DNA of 64,000 nucleotides from JBBDXS01 sp040902195 (GTDB lineage: Bacteria; Chloroflexota; Dehalococcoidia; DSTF01; RBG-16-68-14), in assembly GCA_040902195.1 (NCBI GenBank), contig JBBDXS010000002.1, forward strand, positions 62,001 to 126,000. Reading direction: 5' to 3'. How positions within the stretch are numbered: the first letter of the stretch is position 1; each line of letters begins with the position of its first letter. The notes under the pieces are model-generated. The model worked only from the letters and a program-made list of their open reading frames with translations, did no database searches and was not told the DNA's origin. Positions 23,508 through 32,138 of the stretch are shown piece by piece. Both the position numbers and the translations under genes were made by a program.

Positions 23508-23882
23508 CTAGATGCTCCGTCCGATCACCAGCCCAGCATACATCGCAGACAGGCCGACAAGCAGGCTGCCGCAGATGTTGAGGGCGGCCGTTGCGAACGA
23601 TCCGGACTCCGCGAGATCGACGGACTCGAACATGAGCGTCGAGAACGTGGTGTACGCGCCGAGGAAGCCGATGGCCACCGCCGTGCGCGCCAAGTACGGG
23701 GCGGTCCAGCGCTCCTCGGTCAGGCCGAGGAAGAGGCCGAGCAGGAGCGTGCCGCTGATGTTGACGGCGAAGGTGCCGAGCACGGTCGGGCCGCGCCAGT
23801 CGGCTATCAGCCCTTGCAGCCCGTAGCGGGACAGCGCGCCCAGCGCGCCGCCTACCGCAACGAGAACCACCCGCTCCCACAT
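23508..23882 (-). CDS. crcB: Fluoride efflux channel CrcB/Fluc
   Basis: A 124-residue membrane protein with four helices and the Fluc signatures GGALGALSRYGLQG (about residue 10), TFAVNISGTLLLGLF (the conserved Asn of the pore) and GFLGAYTTFSTLMFE (the Phe-box and TTFST). Fluc channels are dual-topology homodimers that expel fluoride. The ATG at 23882 has a GGGAGG Shine-Dalgarno about 8 bases upstream, which selects it over an in-frame codon 27 bases earlier. A fluoride riboswitch lies directly upstream and DUF190 directly downstream. Confidence 0.95.
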   Translation of the reverse strand: MWERVVLVAVGGALGALSRYGLQGLIADWRGPTVLGTFAVNISGTLLLGLFLGLTEERWTAPYLARTAVAIGFLGAYTTFSTLMFESVDLAESGSFATAALNICGSLLVGLSAMYAGLVIGRSI

Positions 23883-23910
23883 GTCGAACGCCTCCCAGAC
23901 CAACAACAAT

Positions 23911-23990
23911 GGCCTCTACCGAAGTAGAAGCCATCAGCCGCAGCGCGGCGGATCGGCCGTCATGGAGACGGCCCGGCGAGCCTCATCGCC
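23911..23990 (-). ncRNA. Fluoride riboswitch (crcB motif) with hairpin
   Basis: On the minus strand the RNA begins GGCGATGAGGCTCGCC (23990-23975), the conserved GAUG-containing first stem, and ends with CTGATGGCTTCTAC (23937-23924), the conserved CUGAUG element of the pseudoknot. Between them lies a GCCGCGC..GCGGC stem. The last part can instead form a nine-base hairpin with a TTCG loop (GGCTTCTAC pairing with GTAGAGGCC, 23932-23911), a candidate expression platform just before the crcB Shine-Dalgarno. Fluoride binding should raise crcB-DUF190 expression. Confidence 0.87.
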
Positions 23991-24033
23991 GATAGAGGAG
24001 ATACCAGACGGGCGCGTCCTAGGGCAAGTCCCG

Positions 24034-24801
24034 CTACGTCGCCTCGCCATCGGGTTGCAAGAAGACGTATTCGTACACGAGCGCAGCGATGCCCCCGCCG
24101 ATCAGTGGCCCTAACCAATAGACCCAGTGATCGGCCCACTCTCCGGCGACGAGCGCCGGGCCGAACGAGCGCGCGGGGTTCATCGACGCGCCGGTCAGCG
24201 GCACACCGACGAAGTAGTCGACGAGGATGGCGAGGCCGATCGCGATGGGGGCGAGATTCGCCATACCTTTCGGGTCGATCGCCGTCGCGAAGACGACGAA
24301 GACGAGCACGAACGTCAAGACGGCCTCGACAAGCAGCGCCGCGCCGGTGCCGTCGCCGACCTGGTTATCCAGCAGGCCACCGGCCGTCTGTGGGTCGTAC
24401 ACGCTGATCGCGTGCGCGCCGAGCTGCATCTCGGCCGGGCCGGCGATGACGCCCTTGAGCAGTAGCGCGCCGACGACGGCGCCCGCAAGCTGAGCAACGA
24501 CGTACAGCATCGCGACGGAGACCTTCATCTTGCCCGTGAGCGCAGCGGAGAACGTCACCGCGGGGTTGATGTGGCCACCGGAGATGCGTGCCGTCGCTGC
24601 GACGAGCAGCGCGATGGCGAGGCCGTGCGCGAGCGCGACGGCGATGATGAACGAGATGCCGCCCTCGCCGGAGTTCTGCAGAACCACGACGGCGCCCGCG
24701 CCGACGAAGACAAAGATCACGAGGGCGATGAACTCGGCGGCAGCGCCACGGAAGTCTTTCGCCGTGATGTCTCCTCGTTGGAAGCCTAACTGGAGTGCCA
24801 T
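24034..24801 (-). CDS. Aquaporin / MIP family channel
   Basis: A 255-residue channel with six predicted helices and both NPA loops: SGGHINPAVTFSAAL near residue 91 and GASMNPARSFGPAL near 218. The presence of NPARSFGPA and the absence of an Asp after the second NPA fit water-type aquaporins more than glycerol facilitators. It acts in the cytoplasmic membrane. ATG 24801 follows a GGAGG Shine-Dalgarno. The 65-base leader from its promoter includes a GGGGCGTATGCCCC palindrome near 24841-24854. Confidence 0.93.
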   Translation of the reverse strand: MALQLGFQRGDITAKDFRGAAAEFIALVIFVFVGAGAVVVLQNSGEGGISFIIAVALAHGLAIALLVAATARISGGHINPAVTFSAALTGKMKVSVAMLYVVAQLAGAVVGALLLKGVIAGPAEMQLGAHAISVYDPQTAGGLLDNQVGDGTGAALLVEAVLTFVLVFVVFATAIDPKGMANLAPIAIGLAILVDYFVGVPLTGASMNPARSFGPALVAGEWADHWVYWLGPLIGGGIAALVYEYVFLQPDGEAT

Positions 24802-24866
24802 ACCCTGCAGCCTCCTTTGCCGGGCTCGATGCCCGCTACTGGGGCATACGCCCCATTTGTGGCGGG

Positions 24867-24895
24867 ATCGTAACAAACATAGAGTAAACGGTCAA
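24867..24895 (-). promoter_or_regulatory. Sigma-70-type promoter of aquaporin gene
   Basis: Read on the minus strand: TTGACC (24895-24890), a 17-base spacer and TACGAT (24872-24867). It covers the ATG at 24895, an argument for placing the start of the divergent diguanylate cyclase further downstream. Confidence 0.65.
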
Positions 24896-24996
24896 TGCTC
24901 TTGAGCCGATCACCTCTACCCAGCGAGGGATACCGGCCTGAGCCTGCGCCGGCCGATATTGCTACAGAGACGCCCTCAGGGAGAAGGACTCCTTTG

Positions 24997-26328
24997 GTGA
25001 CCAAGGAACTGCCCGCCCGACCGCTCCTCAGCCGCATCAACGCCCGGTTCTCGGTGGGAACAAAGCTGAGTGTGCTCAGCGTGTGCATCGCTATCGCGGC
25101 TGGCGCGTTCGTGGCGTGGAGCGTCTATCAGACGCAGTCCGATCAGATCCGCAAAGACTTCGAAGCGCGGGCGCTTCAAGTCGCGCATGGCATGGAGGCG
25201 ACGGTAACGACCAGCGCGCGACCGGTTGACACCGACCAGGAGCGCTTGCAGCAGATCCTCACCCTACAGGCAATTACACGAGATTTCACGATGCGGAACC
25301 CCTCGACGGCGCAGATCAACGTCTACGCCGCGCAGGGCGACCAGACGTTGATCGTGATCAGCTCCGACCCTGCACTGCTGGGCACGACGCCGGAACCGGA
25401 GACGATTACGGACATCCAAGCGGCCTTGACCGATGGACTGTTTTCCGACGAAGAAGCCATCAACGATCACAACGCGCTGGAAATTATCGTCCCGATCACG
25501 ATTGAGGGGCAGCCGCCACTCAACGTCGGCGTGCACATTTGGACAGCGGAACGCGACGCAGCCCTGACTGCCGTGCAGCACACGTTCGGGCGCAACCTGG
25601 CGATAGCCATCGCGGGCGTGATCGTTGTCGCGTACGGAGCGGTGTGGCTCCTCGTCACGAGACCGCTGCAACGTCTTACGCGCGCCACGGATCGCATGCG
25701 CGCGGGAGACTACCGGGCGCGCGTCGATGGGTGGCACGACACGACGGCGGGCGACGAGATCGAACGTCTCGCCGGGGGGTTCAACACGATGGCCCACGCG
25801 ATCGAGGACCTACACAACGAAACGACGTCGCTTGCCAGCAGTGATCCGCTAACGGGGATCTACAACCGCCGCATCTTCCTTGAGCTGCTGCCGCGCGAGA
25901 TGGAGCGCTCCCGGCGCGATGGCCAGCCGCTGGCCGTGGCGATGCTCGATCTCGACAACTTCAAGCAGATCAACGACAAGTACGGCCACGAGATCGGCGA
26001 CCAGGCGCTGCGCAACATCGCGGAGGCGCTCCGGCAAACTGCGCGCGCGGGCGATACGACGGCGCGCTTCGGGGGCGATGAGTTCGTCTTCCTGCTTCCG
26101 AACTGCGATCAGCGGGCGCTGCGCGACGTGATGGACCGCCTTCGCGCCAAGGTCGAAGAGCTGTGCGCCACACAGGCCGGTGACGGCGAGCGGGTTTTTG
26201 TCACCGTGAGCGCGGGCGGCGCCTTCTCCCAGGACGGCGACACGGTCGATTCCCTGATGCACCGCGCGGACCTTGCGCTGTTCGAGGCGAAACGCGCGGG
26301 CCGCAACCAGGTGCGTCTCGCGGCGTAG
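24997..26328 (+). CDS. Diguanylate cyclase with HAMP domain (GGDEF)
   Basis: A 443-residue sensor enzyme. It has an N-terminal transmembrane helix (about residues 22-44), an extracytoplasmic sensor domain of about 150 residues, a second helix (near 206-226), a HAMP linker (TRPLQRLTRATDRMRAGDYRA), and a GGDEF domain starting DPLTGIYNRRIF. The active site is GGDEF, and RAGD five residues before it is an intact RxxD inhibitory site. It should make c-di-GMP from GTP with product feedback. A GTG at 24997 with AAGGA eight bases upstream was preferred to the ATG at 24895, which lies in the divergent promoter and starts a stretch with untypical codons. Confidence 0.88.
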   Translation: MTKELPARPLLSRINARFSVGTKLSVLSVCIAIAAGAFVAWSVYQTQSDQIRKDFEARALQVAHGMEATVTTSARPVDTDQERLQQILTLQAITRDFTMRNPSTAQINVYAAQGDQTLIVISSDPALLGTTPEPETITDIQAALTDGLFSDEEAINDHNALEIIVPITIEGQPPLNVGVHIWTAERDAALTAVQHTFGRNLAIAIAGVIVVAYGAVWLLVTRPLQRLTRATDRMRAGDYRARVDGWHDTTAGDEIERLAGGFNTMAHAIEDLHNETTSLASSDPLTGIYNRRIFLELLPREMERSRRDGQPLAVAMLDLDNFKQINDKYGHEIGDQALRNIAEALRQTARAGDTTARFGGDEFVFLLPNCDQRALRDVMDRLRAKVEELCATQAGDGERVFVTVSAGGAFSQDGDTVDSLMHRADLALFEAKRAGRNQVRLAA

Positions 26329-27210
26329 CTAGGCCGGGCCGCCCTCCGCGGCGAGGACGGTGTTAGCGAGCAGCATCGCCCGCGTCATCGGGCCGACGCC
26401 GCCGGGCACGGGCGTGATTGCGGCGGCTTTCTCTTTCACGGCGTCGAAATCGACATCGCCGACAAGGCGGCTGCCGCTCCTCTTCGTCGCGTCGGGCACG
26501 GCGTTCGTCCCGACATCGATAACCACGACGCCTTCTCGCACCATATCGGCCGTGATCGCGCCAGCGACGCCTATCGCAGCGACGAGGATGCCGGCGCGGC
26601 GCGTATGTTCGGCGAGGTCCGGCGTGCCGGTGTGGCAGATGGTGACGGTCGCGTTGGCGCCCACGCGCTTCTGGGCGAGGAGCACCGCCAGCGGTCGCCC
26701 GACGAGGTTCGAGCGCCCGCAGATGACGACGTGCTTGCGGTCAGGCGGGTGTCCGCTGCGCAGGAGAAGCTGTTGCACGCCCGCGGGCGTCGCGGGGAGG
26801 AAGGTGGGCTGGCCGCGCAGCATCCGGCCGAGGCTCTGGGGATGCGCGCCGTCGACGTCCTTGCGCGGATCGATCGCGGCGATGACAGCTTCCTCATCGA
26901 CGCCCGCCGGCAGCGGGAGCTGCACGATGACGCCGTGCCATGCCGGGTCATTGTTGATCTTGCGAACGACATCGATGATCTCGGCCTGGGAGGCGGTCTC
27001 GGGCAATCGGAATGTCTCGCCCGTGATGGCGATCTCAGCGCTGTCCTTCATCTTGCCGCGCACGTAGGTCACGGAAGCGGGGCTATCGCCGACGAGGACG
27101 GCGGCGAGGCCGGGCGTAACGCCGCGCGCCTTGAGTGCCTCGACGCGCGCGGCAAGCTCCCCGAGGACGTTGCCCGCGATCGCCTTGCCGTCGATGATCT
27201 GCGCGGTCAT
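26329..27210 (-). CDS. folD: Methylenetetrahydrofolate dehydrogenase / cyclohydrolase
   Basis: A 293-residue FolD of normal length. The catalytic Lys is in VTYVRGKMKDSAEIAITGE (Y-x-x-x-K pattern) near residue 49, followed by VQLPLPAGVDE, PRKDVDGAHPQSLGRM and the NADP-binding CGRSNLVGRPLAVLL. It interconverts methylene-, methenyl- and formyl-tetrahydrofolate in the cytosol. The ATG has a GGAGG Shine-Dalgarno. Its stop codon abuts the stop of the diguanylate cyclase gene with no base between them. Confidence 0.95.
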   Translation of the reverse strand: MTAQIIDGKAIAGNVLGELAARVEALKARGVTPGLAAVLVGDSPASVTYVRGKMKDSAEIAITGETFRLPETASQAEIIDVVRKINNDPAWHGVIVQLPLPAGVDEEAVIAAIDPRKDVDGAHPQSLGRMLRGQPTFLPATPAGVQQLLLRSGHPPDRKHVVICGRSNLVGRPLAVLLAQKRVGANATVTICHTGTPDLAEHTRRAGILVAAIGVAGAITADMVREGVVVIDVGTNAVPDATKRSGSRLVGDVDFDAVKEKAAAITPVPGGVGPMTRAMLLANTVLAAEGGPA

Positions 27211-27278
27211 GTGGCCTCCACTGGGAGTATGCGCGACGGCGCTGCGGCGGTAAAGGCCGCTACAATGCGCGCGATTCG

Positions 27279-28860
27279 ATGGCCGATCTCTTGCTTCGCA
27301 ACGGACGCATCTGGACGGGCGACGCCGCCGCGCCGTGGGCCGAAGCCGCCCTCGTGCGCGAGGGGCGCTTCGTCTTGGTGGGCGCCGCGCGCGACATTGA
27401 GCCGCCCTCGGGCGCGGAGGTGATCGATGCGCGGGGGCGGCTCGTCCTGCCGGGGCTCACCGATGGGCACGCGCATCTCCTGAACACCGGCCTGGCGATG
27501 CGCTCCGTCGACCTGAAGGGCGCCGGCAGCCTGAACGAGGCCGTCAGTCGCGTGGCGGAGCGGGCGCGCACGCTGCCGCCCGGCGCGTGGGTCCGCGGCG
27601 CGGGCTGGGACCAGCACCTCTGGCCCGGCGCAGCCTTCCCCACTCGCCACGAGCTGGACGGCGCAGCGCCGGAACATCCCATCGCGCTGACGCACACGTC
27701 CGGCCACTGCGTCTGGGTGAACAGCGCCGCCCTGCGCGCGGCCGGCGTGACGTCCGCGACGGAGCCGCCCACCGGCGGCGCAATCGACCGGGAGGCGGGC
27801 GGCGCACCGTCCGGCATCCTGCGCGACGCGGCATCGCGCCTGGTCTACGACGCGATGCCCTGCGATCTCGCGCGAGGAACGCATCGACGCGTTGCGCGAC
27901 GCGATCGCGCATGCGCACCGGCTTGGCATTACGGGCGTGCACGCGATGGACGTTGGCCGCGGCGAGCTGGCGGCGCTGCGTTCGTTGCGCGAGCAGGACG
28001 CGCTCGATCTGCGCGTGCGGGTGTTTCTGTCGGCGACGCGGCTCGACGACTGGGCAGGCAGCGTCCGCACCGGCGACGGCGACGACGTCTTGCGCATCGG
28101 CGGCGTGAAGTTCTTCGCAGACGGCGCGCTCGGCTCGATGACGGCGTGGATGCTGGCGCCGTACGAGGGCTCGGACGACACCGGCCTCGTGATCCAGCCG
28201 GCGGACGAGCTGGAGCGGCAGGTGCGCCGCTGCCTGGAGTACGGCCTGGCGCCCGCGGTCCACGCGATCGGCGACCGCGCGAACCGAGAGGTGCTGGACA
28301 TCCTCGAGCGCACGCGCGGCAGCGCGCCCGAGCTGCCGCGGCGCGTCGAGCACGCGCAATTGCTCTCCGAGGTCGACATCGCGCGCTTCGCCGCGCTCGA
28401 TGTCGTCGCCTCCGTACAGCCGATCCACGCCACGCAGGACATGAAGAAAGTCGACCGCGTCTGGGGCGAGCGCGGGCGCTACGCGTACGCGTTCGTATCG
28501 TTGCTGCGGAGCGGCGCGACCCTGGCGTTTGGCTCAGACTCGCCGGTGGAGACGATGGACCCGATCGCTGGGCTGCACGCCTCCGTGACGCGACGCAACG
28601 CGCGCGGCGAGCCGCCCGACGGTTGGTACGCGGACGAACGCGTCTCGCTGGACGACGCCGTCGCGGCGTATACGGCGGGCTGCGCGCGCGCCGTGGGCGA
28701 GGAAGGGCAGCTCGGACGCATCGTGCCGGGCGCGCTCGCCGACTTCGTCGTGCTCTCGCAGGACATCTTCGCGCTCGAGGACGCGATGGACATCCTCGAT
28801 ACGCAGGTGGAGCTCACGGTGGTTGGCGGCGCGACCGTCCACGACGCGGGAGGCCAGTAA
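27279..28860 (+). pseudogene. Amidohydrolase (YtcJ-like), frameshifted
   Basis: A metal-dependent hydrolase of about 527 codons in two frames. The first (from ATG 27279) has VLPGLTDGHAHLLNTGLAM, the HxH metal site, and runs to about LVYDAMP. The second resumes as ISREERIDALRDAIAHAHRLG and carries GVKFFADGALGSMTAWM, PAVHAIGDRANREVL, RVEHAQLL and FGSDSPVETMDPI to the stop at 28860. Removing one base near 27861 (the T in CCCTGCG) would restore one frame. The family hydrolyses cyclic amides or imides, but YtcJ-type substrates are largely unknown. All metal ligands are present, so this could be a recent mutation or a sequence error. Confidence 0.82.
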
Positions 28861-29087
28861 TGGAGCCTGCCTACCGGCTGCTGCGGGAGGGAGAGGAGCC
28901 GCAACTCCTGGACCTGCTGCAAGCTGCGTTTGGGCGCTGGCCAAGGGTGGACATATCGGTCCAGTGCCTGATCCCGTCGGAGCATCCATACCGGCTCGTG
29001 CTGGCGAGCTGCGGCTTCGTTAGGGACATTCCCGCCTTGCCCCTGCGATCCGCGGCTGCTACCGTAAGCCCAGGATGGCAAACATGA
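28860..29087 (+). pseudogene. GNAT acetyltransferase-like fragment
   Basis: A 75-codon ORF whose ATG shares one base with the amidohydrolase stop (TAATG). It begins YRLLREGEEPQLLDLLQAAFGRWP, like the first helix of many GNAT acetyltransferases, then jumps to EHPYRLVLASCGFVRDIPALPL, which looks like a piece from near the end of such a protein. The acetyl-CoA loop (Q/RxxGxG/A) is missing. Most likely a gene that lost its middle by internal deletion. The assignment is tentative. Confidence 0.45.
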
Positions 29088-29185
29088 GCACCCGCTGGAT
29101 GTGCACCGAGGCTCCCTCGTCGGGGGGGCGACGGTTTGGAGGCATGGGTCAACGCACCTAGCTCCGCAAGCGATGCGTTCCAGCG

Positions 29186-29210
29186 GGCCCGCTGCCTCCG
29201 GCAGTGGGCC
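29186..29210 (+). terminator. Terminator-like hairpin before the cyclase gene
   Basis: Eleven-base arms GGCCCGCTGCC and GGCAGTGGGCC with a TCC loop, followed by ATTTGTTTGT. It is about 24 bases before the cyclase ATG. A second stem, AACGCA pairing with TGCGTT, lies just upstream (about 29149-29179), so the two could also form an attenuator-like leader. Confidence 0.6.
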
Positions 29211-29234
29211 ATTTGTTTGTGACGGAGGAAGGCC

Positions 29235-29894
29235 ATGGGACCCGAGACGGAACTTCAACAGCCGCCTGTGCAGAAGCGTGAGGGCGAGCGCTGCCACACC
29301 TGCGACGCAGCAATGCCGGCGGGCTCGCGCTTCTGCGCGCAGTGCGGCCGGGCGCTCGCCGCCGCCCTCGCCCCCGTTTCGGGAGGACGGCTCACGATCG
29401 CCTTCGTTGACCTCGAGGGATTCACGACGTTCGCAAGCCGCAAGGACGACGAAGAAGTGCTCGAGCTGATTCGCACGTTCCACGGGCTCGTGCGCGAAGC
29501 TGTCGGACGGCACGGCGGGTTCGAGGTGAAGCAGATGGGCGACGGCTTCATGCTCGCGTTCTCGAGCCCGAGGCGCGCGATCGCCTGCGTCGTCGACGTG
29601 TTGCGCGGCGCCGGGCCGCACGTCGATAGCAGCAACGCGCCGTCGCTGCGGGTGTCGGCGGGTCTAAACAGCGGCGAGGCGATCCAAGAGGGCGCCGACT
29701 TCTTCGGGCACACAGTGAACGTGGCGTCGCGCATCATGCAGCGTGCCAGCGGAGGCCGGGTCCTGCTTTCGGAAACGACGCGCGTGCTGGCAGGCGACGT
29801 TGAAGGCGTGACGTTTGTCGATGCGGGACGGCGGAGCCTACGCGGCCTAAAGGGACGCCACCGGCTCTACGAAGCGGTCTGGTGGGACGAGTAG
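29235..29894 (+). CDS. Class III nucleotide cyclase with zinc ribbon
   Basis: A 219-residue protein. A four-cysteine ribbon (CHTC..CAQC) occupies residues 20-36, followed by a class III adenylate/guanylate cyclase domain: the first metal Asp in IAFVDLEGFTTFASR, the second in VKQMGDGFMLAFSS, and the transition-state Asn-Arg pair in GHTVNVASRIMQRASGG. All catalytic residues are visible, so it should make cAMP or cGMP in the cytosol. The ATG follows GGAGGAAGG. It is not near a known receptor protein, though a perfect CRP-type palindrome occurs at 12681. Confidence 0.9.
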   Translation: MGPETELQQPPVQKREGERCHTCDAAMPAGSRFCAQCGRALAAALAPVSGGRLTIAFVDLEGFTTFASRKDDEEVLELIRTFHGLVREAVGRHGGFEVKQMGDGFMLAFSSPRRAIACVVDVLRGAGPHVDSSNAPSLRVSAGLNSGEAIQEGADFFGHTVNVASRIMQRASGGRVLLSETTRVLAGDVEGVTFVDAGRRSLRGLKGRHRLYEAVWWDE

Positions 29895-29951
29895 CCGGCA
29901 GGCTGTCTCCTCTGGCGACTCTGCGAGAAGCCTGTCCCACGATAAGGGGCG
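29895..29951. repeat. Split palindrome containing a dispersed 21-25-base unit
   Basis: CAGGCT (29899-29904) and AGCCTG (29929-29934) are the arms of the palindrome seen intact at 8225-8242. Here they are separated by a unit reading CTCCTCTGGCGACTCTGCGAG, which recurs at 54805-54825 and, inverted, at 8293-8313. It occupies most of the gap between the cyclase and thyX stops. Confidence 0.6.
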
Positions 29952-30773
29952 CTAGGGGACGCTGGTCTCTTCCTTTTCGATCAGCTTGAAGTCGCTCTCG
30001 GAGAGGGGGATCAGCTCTCCCTTGCGATAGGAATCGAAGAGGGTGAAGAGGTCGCGCTTGTGGGGGCGCTTTCTGCCGATGGGACACTGCTCCCACGCCT
30101 CGTAGTCCTCGTCGCAGTAGCCCCAGCGGCGCTCGCCGCACTTCGGCTGGAGGAAGCGGCCAAGCTCCGGGAAACGTTTGTTGATCTCCGAGCGCATGAC
30201 CGCCGCGACCTTGCGGAACTCCCACTGCGCGCGGGTGCAGAGGCGCAGGTCGCAGATGTGCAACATCTCCTGGAAGTTGACGACAACCTTGAAGTTTGTG
30301 GCCGTCGCGTTGGGCAACACGAAACGGGCATCCTCTGCGGGCACACCGGCATCGAGCATTTCCTGGTAGAGGCCGCCGATGTTCTCGAGGGCGGCTGCCA
30401 TCTTTTCACCTAAGCCGGCGCGTTGCACCGACTCCGGCACCGTGTAGGGGAACTTTGCGTCCTTAAACTTCACGTAGCGCTGGCTCTGCTGCTCAAAGCT
30501 GATGCCGACGCGATGGCGCACGAACTGGTGACTGAAGCTCCGCGTAACGCCGGAGATGCCGAACTCGAACCAGACCTGCTCGAGCGGAGACGAGTGGCCG
30601 GTCTGCAACCGGCGCTCGATAAACTCTTCCATCTGCGCGCGCGTGATGCGCCCGTCTTCGATGCGCTTGTCAATTTGCATCGGCGTCAGCGACGAGTACG
30701 CCGTCCGATAGCCGACATACAGCGACCTGGTGGGGTCCTGCGTATGATCGAGCAGCTTTACCTGTATGGCCAT
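29952..30773 (-). CDS. thyX: FAD-dependent thymidylate synthase
   Basis: A 273-residue ThyX with the diagnostic motif RHRVGISFEQQSQRY near residue 85 (RHRxxSxxExSxRY type), preceded by LEQVWFEFGISGVTRSFSHQFVRHR and followed by LPNATATNFKVVVNFQEMLHI, which includes FAD and dUMP contacts. It methylates dUMP using methylenetetrahydrofolate and NADPH via FAD. dut and folD in this window supply its two substrates. The start is an ATG with AAGGGA upstream. Confidence 0.95.
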   Translation of the reverse strand: MAIQVKLLDHTQDPTRSLYVGYRTAYSSLTPMQIDKRIEDGRITRAQMEEFIERRLQTGHSSPLEQVWFEFGISGVTRSFSHQFVRHRVGISFEQQSQRYVKFKDAKFPYTVPESVQRAGLGEKMAAALENIGGLYQEMLDAGVPAEDARFVLPNATATNFKVVVNFQEMLHICDLRLCTRAQWEFRKVAAVMRSEINKRFPELGRFLQPKCGERRWGYCDEDYEAWEQCPIGRKRPHKRDLFTLFDSYRKGELIPLSESDFKLIEKEETSVP

Positions 30774-30880
30774 GCGAGTCCCTTCGAGGAGGCGCGTAGG
30801 GGCAGGGAGGCCTGCCTCCGCAGCGGCATTGTAGCGCGCGCTCCGCCGCGGACGAAGCGGTTATGTCTGACTGTAACACT

Positions 30881-30910
30881 TTGGGCCGAGCGACTTTGTC
30901 CTGCTATAGT
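30881..30910 (+). promoter_or_regulatory. Promoter of sugar dehydrogenase gene
   Basis: TTGGGC at 30881-30886, an 18-base spacer and TATAGT at 30905-30910, ending 7 bases before the GTG at 30918. No Shine-Dalgarno is present, so the transcript is probably leaderless. Confidence 0.55.
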
Positions 30911-30917
30911 CGACCCC

Positions 30918-32138
30918 GTGCGACGCATCCCCTGGTTCCTCTGTTGCGCTTTCGCCGCGCTGACGGCTTCGCTCGCGATCGCCTGTGGCGAGTCGACGGC
31001 CAAGAGCGGCCAACCAGGCTCCACGCCCGACACGACGGCCATCGATCTGGCGTTCACACCAGGCCCCACGATCGACGAGATCTTTCCGAGCGAGGGGCTG
31101 ACGCTCGCGTTCCCGGCGACGCAGCGGACGCTGGTATCGCTGCCAGTAGGCTACCGGATCGAGTCCGTGCTGGACGGCCTCGAGTTGCCTACCGGCGTCG
31201 CGGCCCTGCCGGACGGCCGGTTCTTGATCACCGAGCAACAGAGCGGCGACGTGCGCGCCGTCAAAAACGGCGTGCTCCAGCGCGACCCCTGGCTGGAGCT
31301 GGACGTTTCGTTCCCTCCCGGCAAGTTTGTGGCGGAGCTTGGGCTGGACAACATCGCCGTCGACCCCGACTTCGAGAAGAACCACTACGTCTACGTCTAC
31401 TTCACAGAGAATCAGGAGTCCGGTGAGCGACACACTGTCCTGGCGCGCTTTTTAGACAAGAACGGCAAAGGCACAAATAGACAGGACATTGTCGTCATTG
31501 ACGTGCCGGCGGAGGAAACGCACGTCGCGGGCGGCATCGCGTTCGATGGCGATGCGATACTGCTCGGCGTAGGAGACCACGAGCGGCCGCAGTCGGCGCT
31601 CGACTTGAGCGAGCCGACCGGTAAGATCCTGCGCATCGATCGCGAAGGCGAGGCGCTCCCCGATAACCCGTTCGCGGACGACCCAAACGCTGACCCCCGC
31701 GTGTACGCGTACGGCATGCGTAACCCGTTCGGCATCGGCGTCGACAGCGAAACGGGGCGCGCGTACTTCTCGGACAACCGCGACACGATTGGCGACGCGC
31801 TTTACGAGCTCAAGGCCGGCGCGAACTACGCGTGGCCCCTGTATCGCGTCAACTACCGCCTGCCGCTCGCGATCTACGACGTGCCACAGGGCATGGCGGG
31901 CCTCATCGTGTATCACGGCGACACGCTCTCGATCTTTGACGGCGACGTGTTGTTCTGTACGTACCACAACGGTGGCGGACTCCACTGGTCGGAGCCGGGG
32001 CAAGTGGTATGGCTCGAAGTCTACAAGCGCGACAGACTGATCGCGCCGGCGTGCGGTAGCGGCATTACCCAAGGCAGCGACGGGTTCGTGTACTATCTGG
32101 ACTACGGTGCGGGCCGCCTGCTGCGGATCAGCAACTAG
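30918..32138 (+). CDS. PQQ-type glucose/sorbosone dehydrogenase-like lipoprotein
   Basis: A 406-residue exported protein. The signal ends in ALTASLAIACG, a lipobox with Cys near residue 22. The rest is a six-bladed propeller of the GSDH type: GLELPTGVAALPDGRFLITEQQ, AELGLDNIAVDPDFEKNHYVYVYF, HVAGGIAFDG, ILLGVGD, VYAYGMRNPFGIGVDSETG and a C-terminal GSDGFVYYLDYGAGRLLRI. Members oxidise sugars or aldehydes using PQQ and calcium outside the membrane. No PQQ synthesis genes are seen, so the cofactor is uncertain and the protein could have a binding role only. GTG 30918 is fixed by the promoter and the signal peptide. Confidence 0.85.
   Translation: MRRIPWFLCCAFAALTASLAIACGESTAKSGQPGSTPDTTAIDLAFTPGPTIDEIFPSEGLTLAFPATQRTLVSLPVGYRIESVLDGLELPTGVAALPDGRFLITEQQSGDVRAVKNGVLQRDPWLELDVSFPPGKFVAELGLDNIAVDPDFEKNHYVYVYFTENQESGERHTVLARFLDKNGKGTNRQDIVVIDVPAEETHVAGGIAFDGDAILLGVGDHERPQSALDLSEPTGKILRIDREGEALPDNPFADDPNADPRVYAYGMRNPFGIGVDSETGRAYFSDNRDTIGDALYELKAGANYAWPLYRVNYRLPLAIYDVPQGMAGLIVYHGDTLSIFDGDVLFCTYHNGGGLHWSEPGQVVWLEVYKRDRLIAPACGSGITQGSDGFVYYLDYGAGRLLRISN

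Noticed and set aside
24895..24996. ATG 24895 as the diguanylate cyclase start
   Set aside because: It overlaps the divergent aquaporin promoter, has no ribosome site, and the following 34 codons have low third-position GC; GTG 24997 has AAGGA at the right distance.
29088..29234. T-box or other riboswitch before the class III cyclase
   Set aside because: Two hairpins are present but no T-box sequence or other known riboswitch core; reported only as a terminator-like structure.
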